From contig JAFZKK010000020.1 of the NCBI GenBank assembly GCA_017551905.1, positions 1 to 38,114 on the forward strand: a DNA stretch of 38,114 bases. The letters run 5' to 3'. The stretch's first letter is position 1; each line of letters starts with the position of its first letter. A program made the translations under genes and the position numbers. This stretch comes from Salinivirgaceae bacterium. GTDB taxonomy: Bacteria; Bacteroidota; Bacteroidia; Bacteroidales; SZUA-534. Of the stretch, positions 22,107 through 33,800 are shown piece after piece. The notes below the pieces were generated by a model. The model searched no databases. It was not told the origin of the DNA and saw only the letters and a list, made by a program, of their open reading frames with translations.

Positions 22107-23306
22107 ATGGAACAGCAAGATACAAACATCGACAAACCGAAACTTTGGAACGCCAACTACATAAAGATTTGGTGCGCCAACTTTATGATTTTCTTTTCGT
22201 TTATGCTGCTGGCGCCGCTGCTGCCGCTTTATTTGAGCGACACATTCGGCACCAACAAAGAGACCATTGGGTGGGTGCTGTCGGGTTATACGCTTACCGC
22301 GCTGCTTTTCAGGCCGTTCAGCGGATTTTTGGTCGATAGTTTTCCGCGCAAACAGGTGCTTCTGGTGGTTTATTTTCTGTTCTTCGCGTTTTTTGCAGGC
22401 TATTTGGTGGCGGGCTCGCTGCTGATGTTCGCCATTGTGCGGACGCTGCACGGCGCACCGTTTGGCGCAACTACCGTGGCCAACAGCACCGTTGCCATCG
22501 ATGTGTTGCACCCCGAACGCCGCGCTGAAGGCATTGGTTACTACGGACTTAGCAACAATATTGCCACCGCTTTGGCGCCCACCGTGGCCTTGTGCGTGTT
22601 TCAGATTTGGAACAGTTACGATGTGCTTTTCGCTATCTCGTTGGCGTGCGCCGGCATCGGCTTTGCCATCAACTCGACGCTGAAAATCGCGCCGCGCGAG
22701 CAAGTGAAGCCGCAGACACCCGTCTCACTCGACCGATTTTTTCTTGTGAAAGGCTGGCCCGAAGCGGCCACACAAGCCTGTTTCGCCTTCTCGTACGGCG
22801 TGCTCTCGACCTACATTGCCATCTACGGCAAAGAAGAGTTGGGCATTACGGGCGGCACGGGGCTGTTTTTTATGCTGCTGGCTGGCGGCCTGATTATGGC
22901 GCGGCTCATTGGCAGCCGCTCGCTACGCGACGGAAAGATAACGCGCAACGCATCGTTTGGCGTGTTGGTGTCGATGTTCGGATACTTGCTTTTTGCGGCG
23001 GTCCACTCGCCCGTGGGCTACTACGGCGCGGCGCTCATCATAGGGTTTGGCAACGGACATATGTTTCCGGCTTTTCAGACGATGTTCATCAATCTGGCAC
23101 CCAATAGTTTACGCGGAACAGCTAATGCCACGCAACTCACATCGTGGGATGTGGGCGTGGGCGCAGGCGTGCTTGTAGGCGGAATTTTTGCCGAAAATCT
23201 CGGCTACCACGCGGCGTTCTGGGCGGCTTTGGTGGTGAATGTTGTGGGCGTGCTGGCGCTATTCCTGCGCATCAATGGGCATTTTGCGAAGAATAGGCTG
23301 AGATGA
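22107..23306 (+). CDS. Major facilitator superfamily transporter
   Basis: About 399 residues from the ATG at 22107 (MEQQDTNID). An upstream in-frame ATG at 22053 would add 18 residues unlike a transporter N-terminus and falls in a promoter-like sequence. About twelve transmembrane helices. The loop after helix 2 carries FLVDSFPRKQVLL, close to the MFS motif A (G-x-L-x-D-R-x-G-R-R). The second half has the matching GSRSLRDGKI. This type of 12-helix MFS exports small molecules or drugs; the substrate cannot be read. It precedes menD by 57 bases on the same strand, which may be chance or may reflect readthrough. Confidence 0.85.
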   Translation: MEQQDTNIDKPKLWNANYIKIWCANFMIFFSFMLLAPLLPLYLSDTFGTNKETIGWVLSGYTLTALLFRPFSGFLVDSFPRKQVLLVVYFLFFAFFAGYLVAGSLLMFAIVRTLHGAPFGATTVANSTVAIDVLHPERRAEGIGYYGLSNNIATALAPTVALCVFQIWNSYDVLFAISLACAGIGFAINSTLKIAPREQVKPQTPVSLDRFFLVKGWPEAATQACFAFSYGVLSTYIAIYGKEELGITGGTGLFFMLLAGGLIMARLIGSRSLRDGKITRNASFGVLVSMFGYLLFAAVHSPVGYYGAALIIGFGNGHMFPAFQTMFINLAPNSLRGTANATQLTSWDVGVGAGVLVGGIFAENLGYHAAFWAALVVNVVGVLALFLRINGHFAKNRLR

Positions 23307-23352
23307 CGCTAACACTGACTCTAACGAAAACGTAAACAAATTTGTATTTTCG
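23304..23352 (+). promoter_or_regulatory. Six-base-period repeats and -7 box before menD
   Basis: Imperfect hexamers CTAACA, CTGACT, CTAACG run from the MFS stop codon to about 23335, followed by TATTTTCG (23345-23352), one base from TAnnTTTG. No TTTG is found at the -33 position, which the repeats occupy. The leader to the ATG at 23364 would be about 5 bases; the alternative ATG at 23370 fits as well. Confidence 0.4.
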
Positions 23353-23363
23353 CACAATCATTA

Positions 23364-24983
23364 ATGCGTATGTATTCCACAAAAAAGAACATACAACAGT
23401 TGCTGTCGCTTATGGAGCAACATGGCGTGACGGATGTGGTCATTTCGCCTGGGTCGCGCAACATGCCGCTGGCACAGTCGTTTGCGGCGCATCCGAAGTT
23501 CACCTGCCATGCCGTTACCGATGAGCGTAGCGCTGGATTTTTTGCTATTGGGTTGGCAATCAGCCTGAACCGACCAGTGGCCGTATGCGTGACATCGGGG
23601 TCGGCGTTACTCAATTTGGCTTCGGCGGTGTCGGAGGCTTACTATCAGCAAGTGCCGCTTTTAGTTATATCGGCCGACCGACCTGCCGCATGGATTGGGC
23701 AAATGGACGGCCAAACAATTCCGCAGACGGGCGTTTTCGGAACGCTTGTGCGCAAAGAAGTGTCGCTGCCCGAGCCTGCAACCGAAACCGACATCTGGCA
23801 CTGCAACCGCCTGATTAACGAGGCTTTACTCGAACTCAACCACCACGTTTGCGGCCCTGTGCACATCAACGTGCCAATTAGCGAGCCGTTTTTCGATTGC
23901 TCGGCATCAACCATTGAAACAGAGCGCGTTATATGCCGTTGCCAGCCCGACATCGAAATGTGGCGCACGGCACGTAAGCCAATGATAATTGTCGGTCAAC
24001 TGCAAAAGACTGAAGCCGAGAGACTTAAGCCGACACTTTCACAACTTGATTGCCCGATAATCTGCGAGCATATTTCAAATTTAGGCTGCCACCCGAATTT
24101 CATCGGCAATGCCGATTTGATTCTCAATTCAACTGATACAAAGCAATTTATGCCCGATTTGGTTATCTATCTTGGTGGGCACATTGTTTCGAAGCGGATA
24201 AAAAACTGCGTAAGAGCCGCCAAGCCGCACCAATGCTGGCGTGTGGATGCCGAAGGCACTTGCACCGACACTTTCCAATGCCTGACACATATTATAGAAA
24301 TGCAGCCAACGGATTTTGTCGCGCAACTGCCATCCATTGATTGCAACTATCTGAAAATGTGGCAGGAAGCAAACCGCAAAATTGAATCGGAACTTGCAAA
24401 AACCGATTTTGGCTACTCACCGCTCGGCATCATCGGCAAGACATTCGAGCGGATACCCGACAATGCAGCTATTGTGCTGGCTAACAGTAGTATGGTGCGT
24501 TACGCGCAGTTTTTCAAGTTGAACGCCAATGTCGATATTGTCTGCAACCGAGGCGTCAACGGAATCGACGGAACACTCTCAACTGCAGTTGGTTACGCAT
24601 CGGCAAACGCCAACAAACTAGTTTTTTTACTGATTGGTGATTTGAGTTTCTTCTACGATATGAACGGCCTTTGGCAGACCAATTTACCACACAATCTGCG
24701 AATCGTACTTATCAATAATGGCTGCGGCGAGATTTTCAGGATACTGCCAGGCTTGCCCAAAAACGCCAACATTGAGCGTTTTGTAATGGCATCACACCAA
24801 ACATCGGCAAAAGGCTGGGCAGAATCGTTAGGTATTGAATATCAATCGGCTAAAAGCGTATCAGAAATAGAAAAATGCATCGATTTAATGATGCAAAGCT
24901 CAAAAACTGCCATTGCGGAATTTTTCACAAATCCAGCCGATGACGAATCTGTATTTAACAATATTCAAAACATAAAAATATGA
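23364..24983 (+). CDS. menD: 2-succinyl-5-enolpyruvyl-6-hydroxy-3-cyclohexene-1-carboxylate synthase
   Basis: A 539-residue thiamine-diphosphate enzyme that condenses isochorismate with 2-oxoglutarate, the first committed step of classical menaquinone synthesis. The N-terminal domain has [21 protein letters not shown] and TSGSALLNL. The substrate loop has [15 protein letters not shown], typical of MenD. The C-terminal TPP-binding domain has [16 protein letters not shown] and the metal motif [15 protein letters not shown]. The middle domain is more diverged. The length is normal. The stop overlaps the menB start in ATGA (24980-24983), so the two are coupled. Confidence 0.95.
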   Translation: MRMYSTKKNIQQLLSLMEQHGVTDVVISPGSRNMPLAQSFAAHPKFTCHAVTDERSAGFFAIGLAISLNRPVAVCVTSGSALLNLASAVSEAYYQQVPLLVISADRPAAWIGQMDGQTIPQTGVFGTLVRKEVSLPEPATETDIWHCNRLINEALLELNHHVCGPVHINVPISEPFFDCSASTIETERVICRCQPDIEMWRTARKPMIIVGQLQKTEAERLKPTLSQLDCPIICEHISNLGCHPNFIGNADLILNSTDTKQFMPDLVIYLGGHIVSKRIKNCVRAAKPHQCWRVDAEGTCTDTFQCLTHIIEMQPTDFVAQLPSIDCNYLKMWQEANRKIESELAKTDFGYSPLGIIGKTFERIPDNAAIVLANSSMVRYAQFFKLNANVDIVCNRGVNGIDGTLSTAVGYASANANKLVFLLIGDLSFFYDMNGLWQTNLPHNLRIVLINNGCGEIFRILPGLPKNANIERFVMASHQTSAKGWAESLGIEYQSAKSVSEIEKCIDLMMQSSKTAIAEFFTNPADDESVFNNIQNIKI

Positions 24984-25798
24984 CACGCGATTGGAAAACG
25001 ATAAAAGAATACCAGGACATCCTGTTCGATTTTTACAACGGCATTGCCCGAATCACCATTAACCGCGAGCGTTACCGCAACGCTTTCACGCCGACCACGA
25101 CTGCAGAAATGGGCGATGCACTGGCCTATTGCCGTGAGTGTCAGGATGTTTACGTGGTTGTGCTGACTGGTGCTGGCGACAAGGCGTTCTGCAGCGGCGG
25201 CGACATGCACGTTAAAGGGCGCGGCGGCTACATCGACGAGTCGGGGAAACCGCGCCTGACGGTGCTCGATGTACAAAAGCAAATCCGCTCACTGCCAAAG
25301 CCTGTGGTAGCGGCTGTCAACGGCTACGCGATAGGCGGCGGCAACGTGCTGCAGGTGGTTTGCGACCTGACAATCGCCTCCGAAAATGCTATTTTCGGGC
25401 AGACGGGGCCAAAGGTCGGGTCGTTCGACGCAGGTTTCGGCTCATCGTATCTGGCAAGTATTGTCGGGCAGAAAAAGGCGCGCGAAATTTGGTTTATGTG
25501 CCGTCAATATTCGGCTCAAGAGGCGCTGGAAATGGGTATGGTGAACAAGGTTGTGCCGCTCAATCAACTTGAAGATGAGTATGTTGCGTGGGCCGAAAAG
25601 ATGATGGAATATTCCCCTCTCGCCTTGCGCATGATTAAGCGCGGACTGAATGCCGAACTCGACGGACAGGCTGGTATTCAAGAGTTTGCGGGCGATATGA
25701 CCATGCTCTACTATTGTCTTGATGAGGCGCAAGAAGGCGGTCGTGCGTTCCTTGAAAAACGGAAACCTGATTTTAAAAAGTACCCGAAATTTCCGTAA
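24980..25798 (+). CDS. menB: 1,4-dihydroxy-2-naphthoyl-CoA synthase
   Basis: A 272-residue crotonase-fold enzyme that closes the second ring of the naphthoquinone from O-succinylbenzoyl-CoA. It has the oxyanion-hole segments [11 protein letters not shown] and [12 protein letters not shown], and [18 protein letters not shown], which carries the MenB-specific Asp and distinguishes it from ordinary enoyl-CoA hydratases. The C-terminal [13 protein letters not shown] is also typical of MenB. The start overlaps the menD stop by 4 bases. menC begins 16 bases after its stop. Confidence 0.95.
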   Translation: MTRDWKTIKEYQDILFDFYNGIARITINRERYRNAFTPTTTAEMGDALAYCRECQDVYVVVLTGAGDKAFCSGGDMHVKGRGGYIDESGKPRLTVLDVQKQIRSLPKPVVAAVNGYAIGGGNVLQVVCDLTIASENAIFGQTGPKVGSFDAGFGSSYLASIVGQKKAREIWFMCRQYSAQEALEMGMVNKVVPLNQLEDEYVAWAEKMMEYSPLALRMIKRGLNAELDGQAGIQEFAGDMTMLYYCLDEAQEGGRAFLEKRKPDFKKYPKFP

Positions 25799-25814
25799 TT
25801 GTTTAGGAGTTAGA

Positions 25815-26870
25815 ATGCAACTCACGGTAATTCCATATACGCTTCATTTTAAGCAACCTGCGGGCACTTCGCGAGGCGTTTACACCGAGCACAAGGTCTG
25901 GTTTCTGCGGATGCAGGACGACCGTGGCCGCATAGGTTGGGGCGAGGTGGCGCCACTGCCGAATTTGAGTTGCGACGATGTACCTGATTTTGAGTCGGTT
26001 CTGCACGATGTAGCATCCAATTTCAACGGCACAATCGACTATGAGCGACTGCGCAACTTTCCGTCGATTCTGTTTGGACTCGAATGTGCGCAAATGGCTT
26101 GTAATGAGTTTGATGCAATAGATATGAGCACGCCTTTCGCCACTGGCGCCGACGGCATTAAAATCAACGGCTTGGTGTGGATGGGCAGTTTCGAAGAGAT
26201 GAGCGCACGTGTAGATGAGAAACTGCGGCAAGGCTTCAGTTGTATCAAAATAAAGATTGGCGCCATTGATTTTGAGAAGGAATATGAGTTGTTACAACTT
26301 GTGCGTCAGCGTTTTCCGTCAGACAAGATAACCATTCGCGTTGATGCCAACGGCGGTTTCACACCTGCCGACGCACCGCAGAAATTGGAGCGTTTGGCTC
26401 GGCTCGACATTCACTCAATCGAACAACCGATAAGGGCTGGACAATGGGCAAAAATGGCCGAATTGTGCCGCACATCGCCTATCAAAATCGCTTTAGATGA
26501 GGAACTTATCGGTGTGAACGATACGGCGCGCAAAATCGAACTTTTAGACACTGTCAAACCGCAATATATTATTCTGAAACCCACACTGCACGGCGGTTTG
26601 CGCGGCTGCAACGAGTGGATTCGGCTTGCCCGTGAGCGCGGCATCGGTTTTTGGGCCACATCGGCGCTGGAGTCGAACATTGGGTTGCTGTACATTGCGC
26701 TTTGGGCCGCCACGCTCGGAGTCGACATTCCGCAAGGGCTCGGCACGGGCGCGCTCTACACCAACAACATCGATTTGCCGCTGCAAGTTGTTGGCGAAAA
26801 ATTGTGGCTTAAACCATTGACTGACTATGACTTTAGCCGATTTTTTAAAGGAATGGAACAACTCGGCTGA
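25815..26870 (+). CDS. menC: o-Succinylbenzoate synthase
   Basis: A 351-residue enolase-superfamily enzyme that dehydrates SHCHC to o-succinylbenzoate. The start at 25815 (MQLTVIPYTLHFK) is chosen because the frame open further upstream lies within menB and codes for a non-conserved basic stretch. The catalytic set is visible: Lys in SCIKIKIG (about 146), metal ligands Asp in RVDANGG (about 177), Glu in IEQPI (about 203) and Asp in ALDEEL (about 227), and Lys in ILKPTLHGG (about 255). Its last 44 bases overlap menE in another frame. Confidence 0.92.
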   Translation: MQLTVIPYTLHFKQPAGTSRGVYTEHKVWFLRMQDDRGRIGWGEVAPLPNLSCDDVPDFESVLHDVASNFNGTIDYERLRNFPSILFGLECAQMACNEFDAIDMSTPFATGADGIKINGLVWMGSFEEMSARVDEKLRQGFSCIKIKIGAIDFEKEYELLQLVRQRFPSDKITIRVDANGGFTPADAPQKLERLARLDIHSIEQPIRAGQWAKMAELCRTSPIKIALDEELIGVNDTARKIELLDTVKPQYIILKPTLHGGLRGCNEWIRLARERGIGFWATSALESNIGLLYIALWAATLGVDIPQGLGTGALYTNNIDLPLQVVGEKLWLKPLTDYDFSRFFKGMEQLG

Positions 26871-27801
26871 CATGGTTGCCGTGCACACTTCGGGCTCGAC
26901 GAGCACGCCAAAAACGTTGATGGTTGAGAAGCGGAGGATGCTTGCCAGCGCCCGAATGACGTGCGATTTTCTGAATCTGAAGGCTGGCGATTCGGCGTTG
27001 CTCTGCATGTCACTCGACTATATTGGCGCCAAGATGATGGTTGTCAGGGCGATAGAGCGCGATTTGCGACTGATTGAGGTTGAACCGACAGGACACCCGC
27101 TTGCCAACGTTACCGACACGATAGATTTTGCGGCAATGGTTCCGTTGCAGGTTTACAACTCGTTGCAAGTACCCGATGAGCGCAAAAAACTAATGAATAT
27201 CAAGAATTTAATAATAGGCGGCGGTGCCATTGACAGCGCATTACAATCCGAACTGAACGGTTTTCCCAATGCCGTCTGGTCAACCTACGGAATGACCGAG
27301 ACGCTCTCGCACATAGCTCTGCGGCGCCTCAACGGGCCATTGGCAAGCGAATGGTACACGCCATTAAACGGTGTCAGTGTTGGGCTTTCGGCTAACGGCT
27401 GCCTGACGATTGACGCCCCTCTCCTATCCGACTCCACACTGATAACCAACGACATAGCGGAGTTGAACCGAGAAGGCGGCTTCCGCATCATTGGCCGCGC
27501 TGACAATGTGATAAACAGTGGAGGAGTGAAAATCCAAATCGAGGAAGTTGAGCGCAATTTGCACGACTACGGCATTGACAATGTGGCGGTTAGTTATTGC
27601 GCAGACGCCAAATTCGGGCAGGCGGTGGTGTTTGTCACAACCCACAACGCCACCGACGAGGCTCTCTGCCAAGCAATCAGCCAGTTACCGAAATACTGGC
27701 AACCGAAACGCATTATCACTGTTGATGCGATACCAATGGCTGGGAACGGGAAGATTGCACGGAAAGAGGTGCAGAAAATTGCTGAACAATTGAACGCGTA
27801 A
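26827..27801 (+). CDS. menE: o-Succinylbenzoate-CoA ligase, short form
   Basis: A 324-residue acyl-AMP ligase that activates o-succinylbenzoate to its CoA thioester for MenB. It has the P-loop TSGSTSTPK (21-29), STYGMTET (about 152) and the hinge GRADNVINSGGVKI with the late lysine in GNGKIARKEV. It is well below the roughly 450 residues of enterobacterial MenE; the missing part is the N-terminal lead-in before the P-loop. Short forms are usual in Bacteroidetes as far as I know. The start overlaps menC by 44 bases; Met16 at 26872, directly after the menC stop, is an alternative but would leave only five residues before the P-loop. Confidence 0.88.
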   Translation: MTLADFLKEWNNSADMVAVHTSGSTSTPKTLMVEKRRMLASARMTCDFLNLKAGDSALLCMSLDYIGAKMMVVRAIERDLRLIEVEPTGHPLANVTDTIDFAAMVPLQVYNSLQVPDERKKLMNIKNLIIGGGAIDSALQSELNGFPNAVWSTYGMTETLSHIALRRLNGPLASEWYTPLNGVSVGLSANGCLTIDAPLLSDSTLITNDIAELNREGGFRIIGRADNVINSGGVKIQIEEVERNLHDYGIDNVAVSYCADAKFGQAVVFVTTHNATDEALCQAISQLPKYWQPKRIITVDAIPMAGNGKIARKEVQKIAEQLNA

Positions 27802-27828
27802 CACACGCTCTTAATTTCTAAAAACAAA

Positions 27829-27863
27829 CACCGCCGCAACCTGTTCTTAGGTTTGCGGCGGTG
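27829..27863. terminator. Strong hairpin between the convergent menE and giant gene
   Basis: CACCGCCGC-AACC (27829-27841) pairs with GGTTTGCGGCGGTG (27850-27863) with one bulged base. On the - strand it is followed by TTTGTTTTTA, so it works best for the giant gene, and it can also block readthrough from the men operon. Confidence 0.8.
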
Positions 27864-27885
27864 AGTGTTAGCGGGTTGCAAATGG

Positions 27886-30800
27886 CTATGGCTTAACGTA
27901 AACCAATCTAATAGGATGATTATTTCCATTTGAATCTTGCCATGTTGCATTAGCTGCACTTGAGTCGCCATTCAAATAGATAATCGGAGTATTAGTATCA
28001 AGTTGTGTTACTTCAGATGTTTGCAATGGCCAGAAATAACCTACTTTATCAGGGTCATCTGCATAGATGGAATTTGCATCAGTTCTGATAAATATGTGAG
28101 GGTCGGAATATGTATAGGTTCCTACTGGCGGATTGCTTCCGTTTTCGTCGTTGAATTTTCCTTTGTCGCTTTCATCCTTTGCCTTATATACATTATAGCC
28201 ATTAACCATGTGATTACCATCATTATATGGCGAGAACTCCCAATAACAATTATTCATTAATTCTTGCCATTGTGTAGTTGTAGCTATAGACCAATTGTCG
28301 CCCCATGAATCAGCACCTGTGTATTCTTCAGAATTCCACGAACATTTTGTTCCTATCCGTGTCTTATCTTCGGCACCGAAGTTCATAGTTGCCCATTTGG
28401 TTTGACTATTCAAACCTAAATCAACATAATAGTGACCGTTTTCATCGCTGGTTAACCAGTTTGGAATGGCATTACGCACTACACGGAAACCTAAGTCATT
28501 ACTTGTTGAACATGGCGTAGATTCTGTACTGCAATCAATCAAATTACCAGAAACACCGCGTGTGACACGATAATCAGCTTCATAACCAATCCAATCGAAG
28601 CACCATTCAAGAACGTTACCACTCATATCGTATATGCTAAGTGTATTAGGACTTTTTGTTTTTATTTCATAGTTAACACTACCATATTCCACAACAGCGG
28701 CAACTTCAGACAAAGTGTTGCTTCCGCTATATGTGTAATTCCTGACATCTTCGTCAGTTAATCCGTTACCGCCACGGGCTATGTACTCCCACTCTGCGCT
28801 GGTTGGCAGACGGTAACCATTGGCGGCTTCATTTATGATAACATTTTCGTGTGATTCAGTACTTGGGTCACCCAAATTCAAATCCCATATATAATAATTT
28901 TGGTAATTCGCTCCGCAATATTTATCACCTTCTGACCGAATGCCTCTCCAATTCTTTGGGTCGGTTGTATAATCGCCGTTTTGGTCTATTATTGAATAAA
29001 CAGGAGTCAACCCTTCAGCAATACTACGCAGATTACAGTAAACAAGCGCATCGCACCAAGAGACATAATAAACTGAAGATGTGATTTTGTCATCACCTGT
29101 TTCTTCCGGAGTCTCGTCACCTCCATACATGCAATATGTTTCATACTCAGCTTGCGTAACCTCATGGTCGCATACATACAAATCGGTGATTTCAACATCT
29201 GCTTGGCCGTTAAATACTGGAGAATTTGTTATTGTAATAGTCTTAGGAACTTTCGCTCCTGCGACATATACAAAATCTTCTGGCACGGAGTTATTGCTAA
29301 TTTTCGCCAGCTTGCCATCTGCGCCAATCTGCCAATTAGTATTGTCATCCATAACAAATTTGCTGACTGGCAGCTCCTCAACACCAGACTCTTTTACAAG
29401 CACTTGTGTTTCCGGTGCGTATTGGCCTTCCGACAGGGTAATGGTTGTGATGTTATCGGTTGTGAGTTTGCCTACGGTTATTGTCTTGCCTTCGGCCAGA
29501 CTTACTTTACCAACCCAAGCGTCGTTCTTCATAGTAAATGTTCCCGAATTGGTTACACCGCTCTCGCCAGAAACCACAGCTCCACCGGCAAGAGTTACTT
29601 TGGCGCTTGAACCGACAGTGACACTACCGGTTATTTCCAGATTCTCAACGGTTACAGGCACTGTGGTGCTTACGCTGATACCGCTGTTAATCTTGTCTTT
29701 CGGCTTACCGGTTGAGTTATCAAGGCCATGAGCTCCGCGCAATGTGATTGACCGTGCCTTTATGGTGCCCGTAAGCTCCTGCTCGCTGTCAAGCTCGCCA
29801 TCAACAAAGATTGTGTAGCGTGTGTACTTATCAATCATCTTGCTTGCAGCCTTCTGAATGGTTGCAAACGGCTTGTTGCGTGTGCCATCGTTGCTGTCGC
29901 TGCCTTCAGGGCTTACATAGAATACCGTGGTGGTGATTGGAACCCAAACGGGGCGGATGTACGCACCATCGTATCGATTATTCACACTTCTATTCATTGG
30001 CGAAGATGTAGTTGTATATTGAACACAGAACACATAATTTTCACCTTGCTCAATTGATGATGCCCAATATTTAAAATCATAATTAGAATAATTAACAGTA
30101 AACGCCAAATCGCCATAACTACCGTGTTTTGGCCAATAATTAGAAGGATTACTACTACTTGCACCTATTTTACATTGATGCACACCAGCATCAGTAACAT
30201 CATCGCTCCAAAGTGTTACTGGTTTGTATACCAAATAGTAGTATCTATTGCCATCATCAGTAGCCACTCTTGTTGACACCCAATAACATTCATTCCACAA
30301 CTCCATCCAGTCTTCGTAGGTTGGAACACGCCAGTTGCCTCCCCACTGCGCGTATGCGGCATCATCTTCGAGTTCAAGGACATCGAGTCCGTCCTCATCA
30401 TTATATTTTGTGTATGTTTGGTTATATGTACTGAGCCACTCGCCTTTATATTTATAATTATCAAATGTAAATGAGCCTTTTGGTTCAGTCTCTCCCCATG
30501 CGTATTTATCGCCAATGCTCGGATATGCATTATATGCATTTTGACTTTGGTATGGAACGTAATAGTTAGAACTTTCCGGCCCCGTATATCCTAAATTCAC
30601 TGCAGCCCACTTTTTGCCACTTGTCAATCCAAGGTCCACCTTTGCATGGCCGTCTGACGAGCCATCATCAGCCACATCGGCAACAAGACGGACACATGCA
30701 CCGCTATTCTTGTCCAGTCGTCGCGGTTCTGCATATCGATAATCGAAATACAAGCACTTACCGCCATTGGCTGTCCAATAGTAAGCCCATGGTGGCAATC

Positions 30801-33800
30801 TTGTTCCATTATAATTATAATAACCATCAGCATCATAACCGCCTCCATTAATAACATATGGCACCCCATCACTTGTACCAGTCTGATAACTTCTGGCTCC
30901 TACAGCCGGCAGAAATACCGCGCCGTTCTCTTCCAAAAGCTGCCATTGAGTGGATGTATAAATATTGGCGTCATATCCTTGTTTTCCGTTGTAGGTCGGG
31001 TTTTCGCCAGGAGTGAATGTGATTCCAGCGGCATCCAATTCAGCTGAAGTCAATGTCCAGTTGTCGGGCAGCAACAAAATACCAACAACATGGTCTTTAC
31101 CATCAGAGCTGAAGTTTATTCTCACCATGCCGAATTTCTTTTTCGATTCGGTTTCGGTGCCACGCCCATATAACAGATACTGCCACTCTTCGGCGGTTAG
31201 TGTGCGCCACATTCCATGAGTATTGCCACCGTTTTCTATGGCATTGTACACACCCCAGTCCGCATTAGCGTTTGAGCCAGTCAGATTTGCATTCAGATAG
31301 TCATCATCATTGTTCGATAATGAGAATGGCTGATAGGCTGTCGCACCGCTGTTCCAACCGCTTGTTCCGTAGCCAAAACGGTCAACCCAGTCATTGCTTG
31401 TTGCCGAAGCTTTTCTGGCTGCTTCATAATCACCTTTGTCGGTTTGGTTATCAGCAAAACGCCAAGTGCCGGTGCTTGCCTGATATTTAAGGTTGCCCTG
31501 CGAGAAACGGATTGATTTACTGTCGGAAATCTTGAACGTTCCTGCTAATGCGCCTTGGTTTTGTGCTCCCGAAACACCTGCCTTTTGCAACTTGCCATCG
31601 TTGTCAACCATCCATTCCACATCTATTTCAGCACCATAACTATTTGTAACAGTCTGTTTCTCAATGGCAAATTTAGAAATATTGATTGTGGCACCATCCG
31701 ATATGTTAAGTATTTGTCTGTCTTTCTTGTATTCGTTTGGTTTAAATGTGGCGTTACATTCATAGGTTACGACATCGCCAGTAATGTTGACTACTGCATT
31801 TTTATCCAAGTAAATGATGTTTGAAGTGCCCGTATTGGCATAACCTTTCATATTGAATGTCGCGCCTTCTTTCACATACACTCCAGTACCTTGTATCGTA
31901 GCACCTGTTGGTTTTCTGTTATTATAGATGCCACCACCTTTCATATCAAGTGTGGCGCCTTTTGCCAAATAAACACCGCTGCCACCACTTTCCGAATAGT
32001 TGTCATTGATTTCGCAATTGCGGCCTTCTTCAATAGTAAACACTCCTCTATTGGCTACATACACACCGCCACCGTTCGTAGCGTTGCCGGCATCTTTATT
32101 GCCATTATATGCAACACCGGCATAGCCGCTCATTGTAAACGTGCCGCCAACATAAACACCTCCGCCAAACTGACTTGAATTGCTATATACATAGCCTTTG
32201 TATGACTCGTATGAGCCTGTGCCACTTAAAGCCGCCGAACCTCCATAGGCGATATACATGCCGCCACCATTTGTTTCGGCTGTGCAGTTTTGGATTTTGC
32301 CTTTGCCCACAGTCAGCGTTGCACCGTTAGCCACATAAACACCGCCACCGTTACCACCGGCAATGTTCGAACTAATGTAGCAGCCATCGTTGAATGTAAC
32401 GCTAACCCCATTATCCAAATAGATGGCGCCACCGTCTTGAATGGCTTCGTTATTTGATATTTCACTATAGTAATATTTCGAATCAATAGTGGCATTTCCT
32501 GTCAAATAAATACCGCCACCACGTTCGGCTTCGTTATTCTTTACTGAAGAATAACTGTCGGAAAGGGTTATTATTCCGTTATTGGTAGCATATACGCCAC
32601 CGCCGTAACTTGTAGCAAGGCAATTGCTAACAAATGCATAGTTGTAATATTTGTCAGTTACAAGAATAAGCTCGCCACCATCAACATATACACCGCCACC
32701 ATTTTCTGCAGAGAAATATTTGATTGAACTACCTTTTAATGTGAGTTTGCCGCCTTCTCCTATGTAGGCGCCGCCAACACTTGCCAGATTGTCTTCTGTG
32801 CCGCCCGAAATGGTGCAATTGTCGAGTATGAGGCTCTTTCCGGCAGGCACGTTAATCACGCGGTCGGCCGACACACGGCTCATCTGCAAATTGCTGATGG
32901 AAATGGGCACTGTGGTGTTAATGTCAATAACGTGTTGCGCCGTGGTGGTGCCTTCATATTGGCCGTTTTCACCAAAATTGATGATGATTGACGATGCCTT
33001 GCCGTCAATGTTTTGGCCAACAGCAATGTCGTCGGTATAATTGAGAACTTTGATTTTGTAAGTTTCTGAATCATTGTTCTTGGCCTCAATAAAACGTAGA
33101 GCTGCTGTAAGAGTTTTGAAAGGAGTCTTATCACCGTCACCAGTTTCATCATTGCCATTCTCGCCATCAACTATAATGGGCGGGATTTCTTTGAAATGAG
33201 CCTCAAAATACACTTTGTCAACGTTAGAGGCTTTTACCTGTAACGGATTGGCAGAATAGGAAACGCCGTAAGAATAAGAATAATACTCTTTTTTCAGCCA
33301 ATAATCGAACATCATTCCCTCGGGGGCTGTCAGGGCTTCCAATGTAATGGTGCTGCCAAAGGCTGCCGAATACTCAGCATTCGAATAACTACTAGTCTCA
33401 ACATAACTTGTAGTAGTATCTTCGCCGACAATAATCTTCACATAATATTTATCGTAGTCACTATTATTGTCATTGTAATAGGCTACGGGCGAGAATTTGC
33501 AACCAGGATATGCCTTTTCGCAATTCACAACAAAATCATAGCGTTCGTATTGTGTGGCGTTCCCGTCCCAGTCTTCGTTAATCAAGGCGAAAGTCATCTT
33601 ATAGTTGGTTAGCGAGACCATTGGCCATAAAGAGAATAGATAATCATCGCCATCATAATAATACCTTATCATCACAACGGCATCTTCACCCGAAGCGGAC
33701 TCTTGGGAATTGCTGTTGAGAAGAATTATGCCATCGGACTTGCAAGGGAGCAACAAGCCTTTCTCGTTTATTGTAGCCAAACGGCCGAAAGAAGAATTAT

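Noticed and set aside
25719..25814. Upstream extension of menC by 32 codons
   Set aside because: It lies inside menB in another frame and encodes a basic stretch unlike MenC; the ATG at 25815 gives the expected N-terminus.
27834..27863. Another REP element after menE
   Set aside because: The hairpin lacks GTAG and has a longer stem with a bulge; it fits an ordinary bidirectional terminator.
28455..29285. Diversity-generating retroelement target (FGE/C-type-lectin-like domain with GFRVV)
   Set aside because: No reverse transcriptase, template repeat or accessory gene is in the window, and the domain is internal rather than C-terminal.
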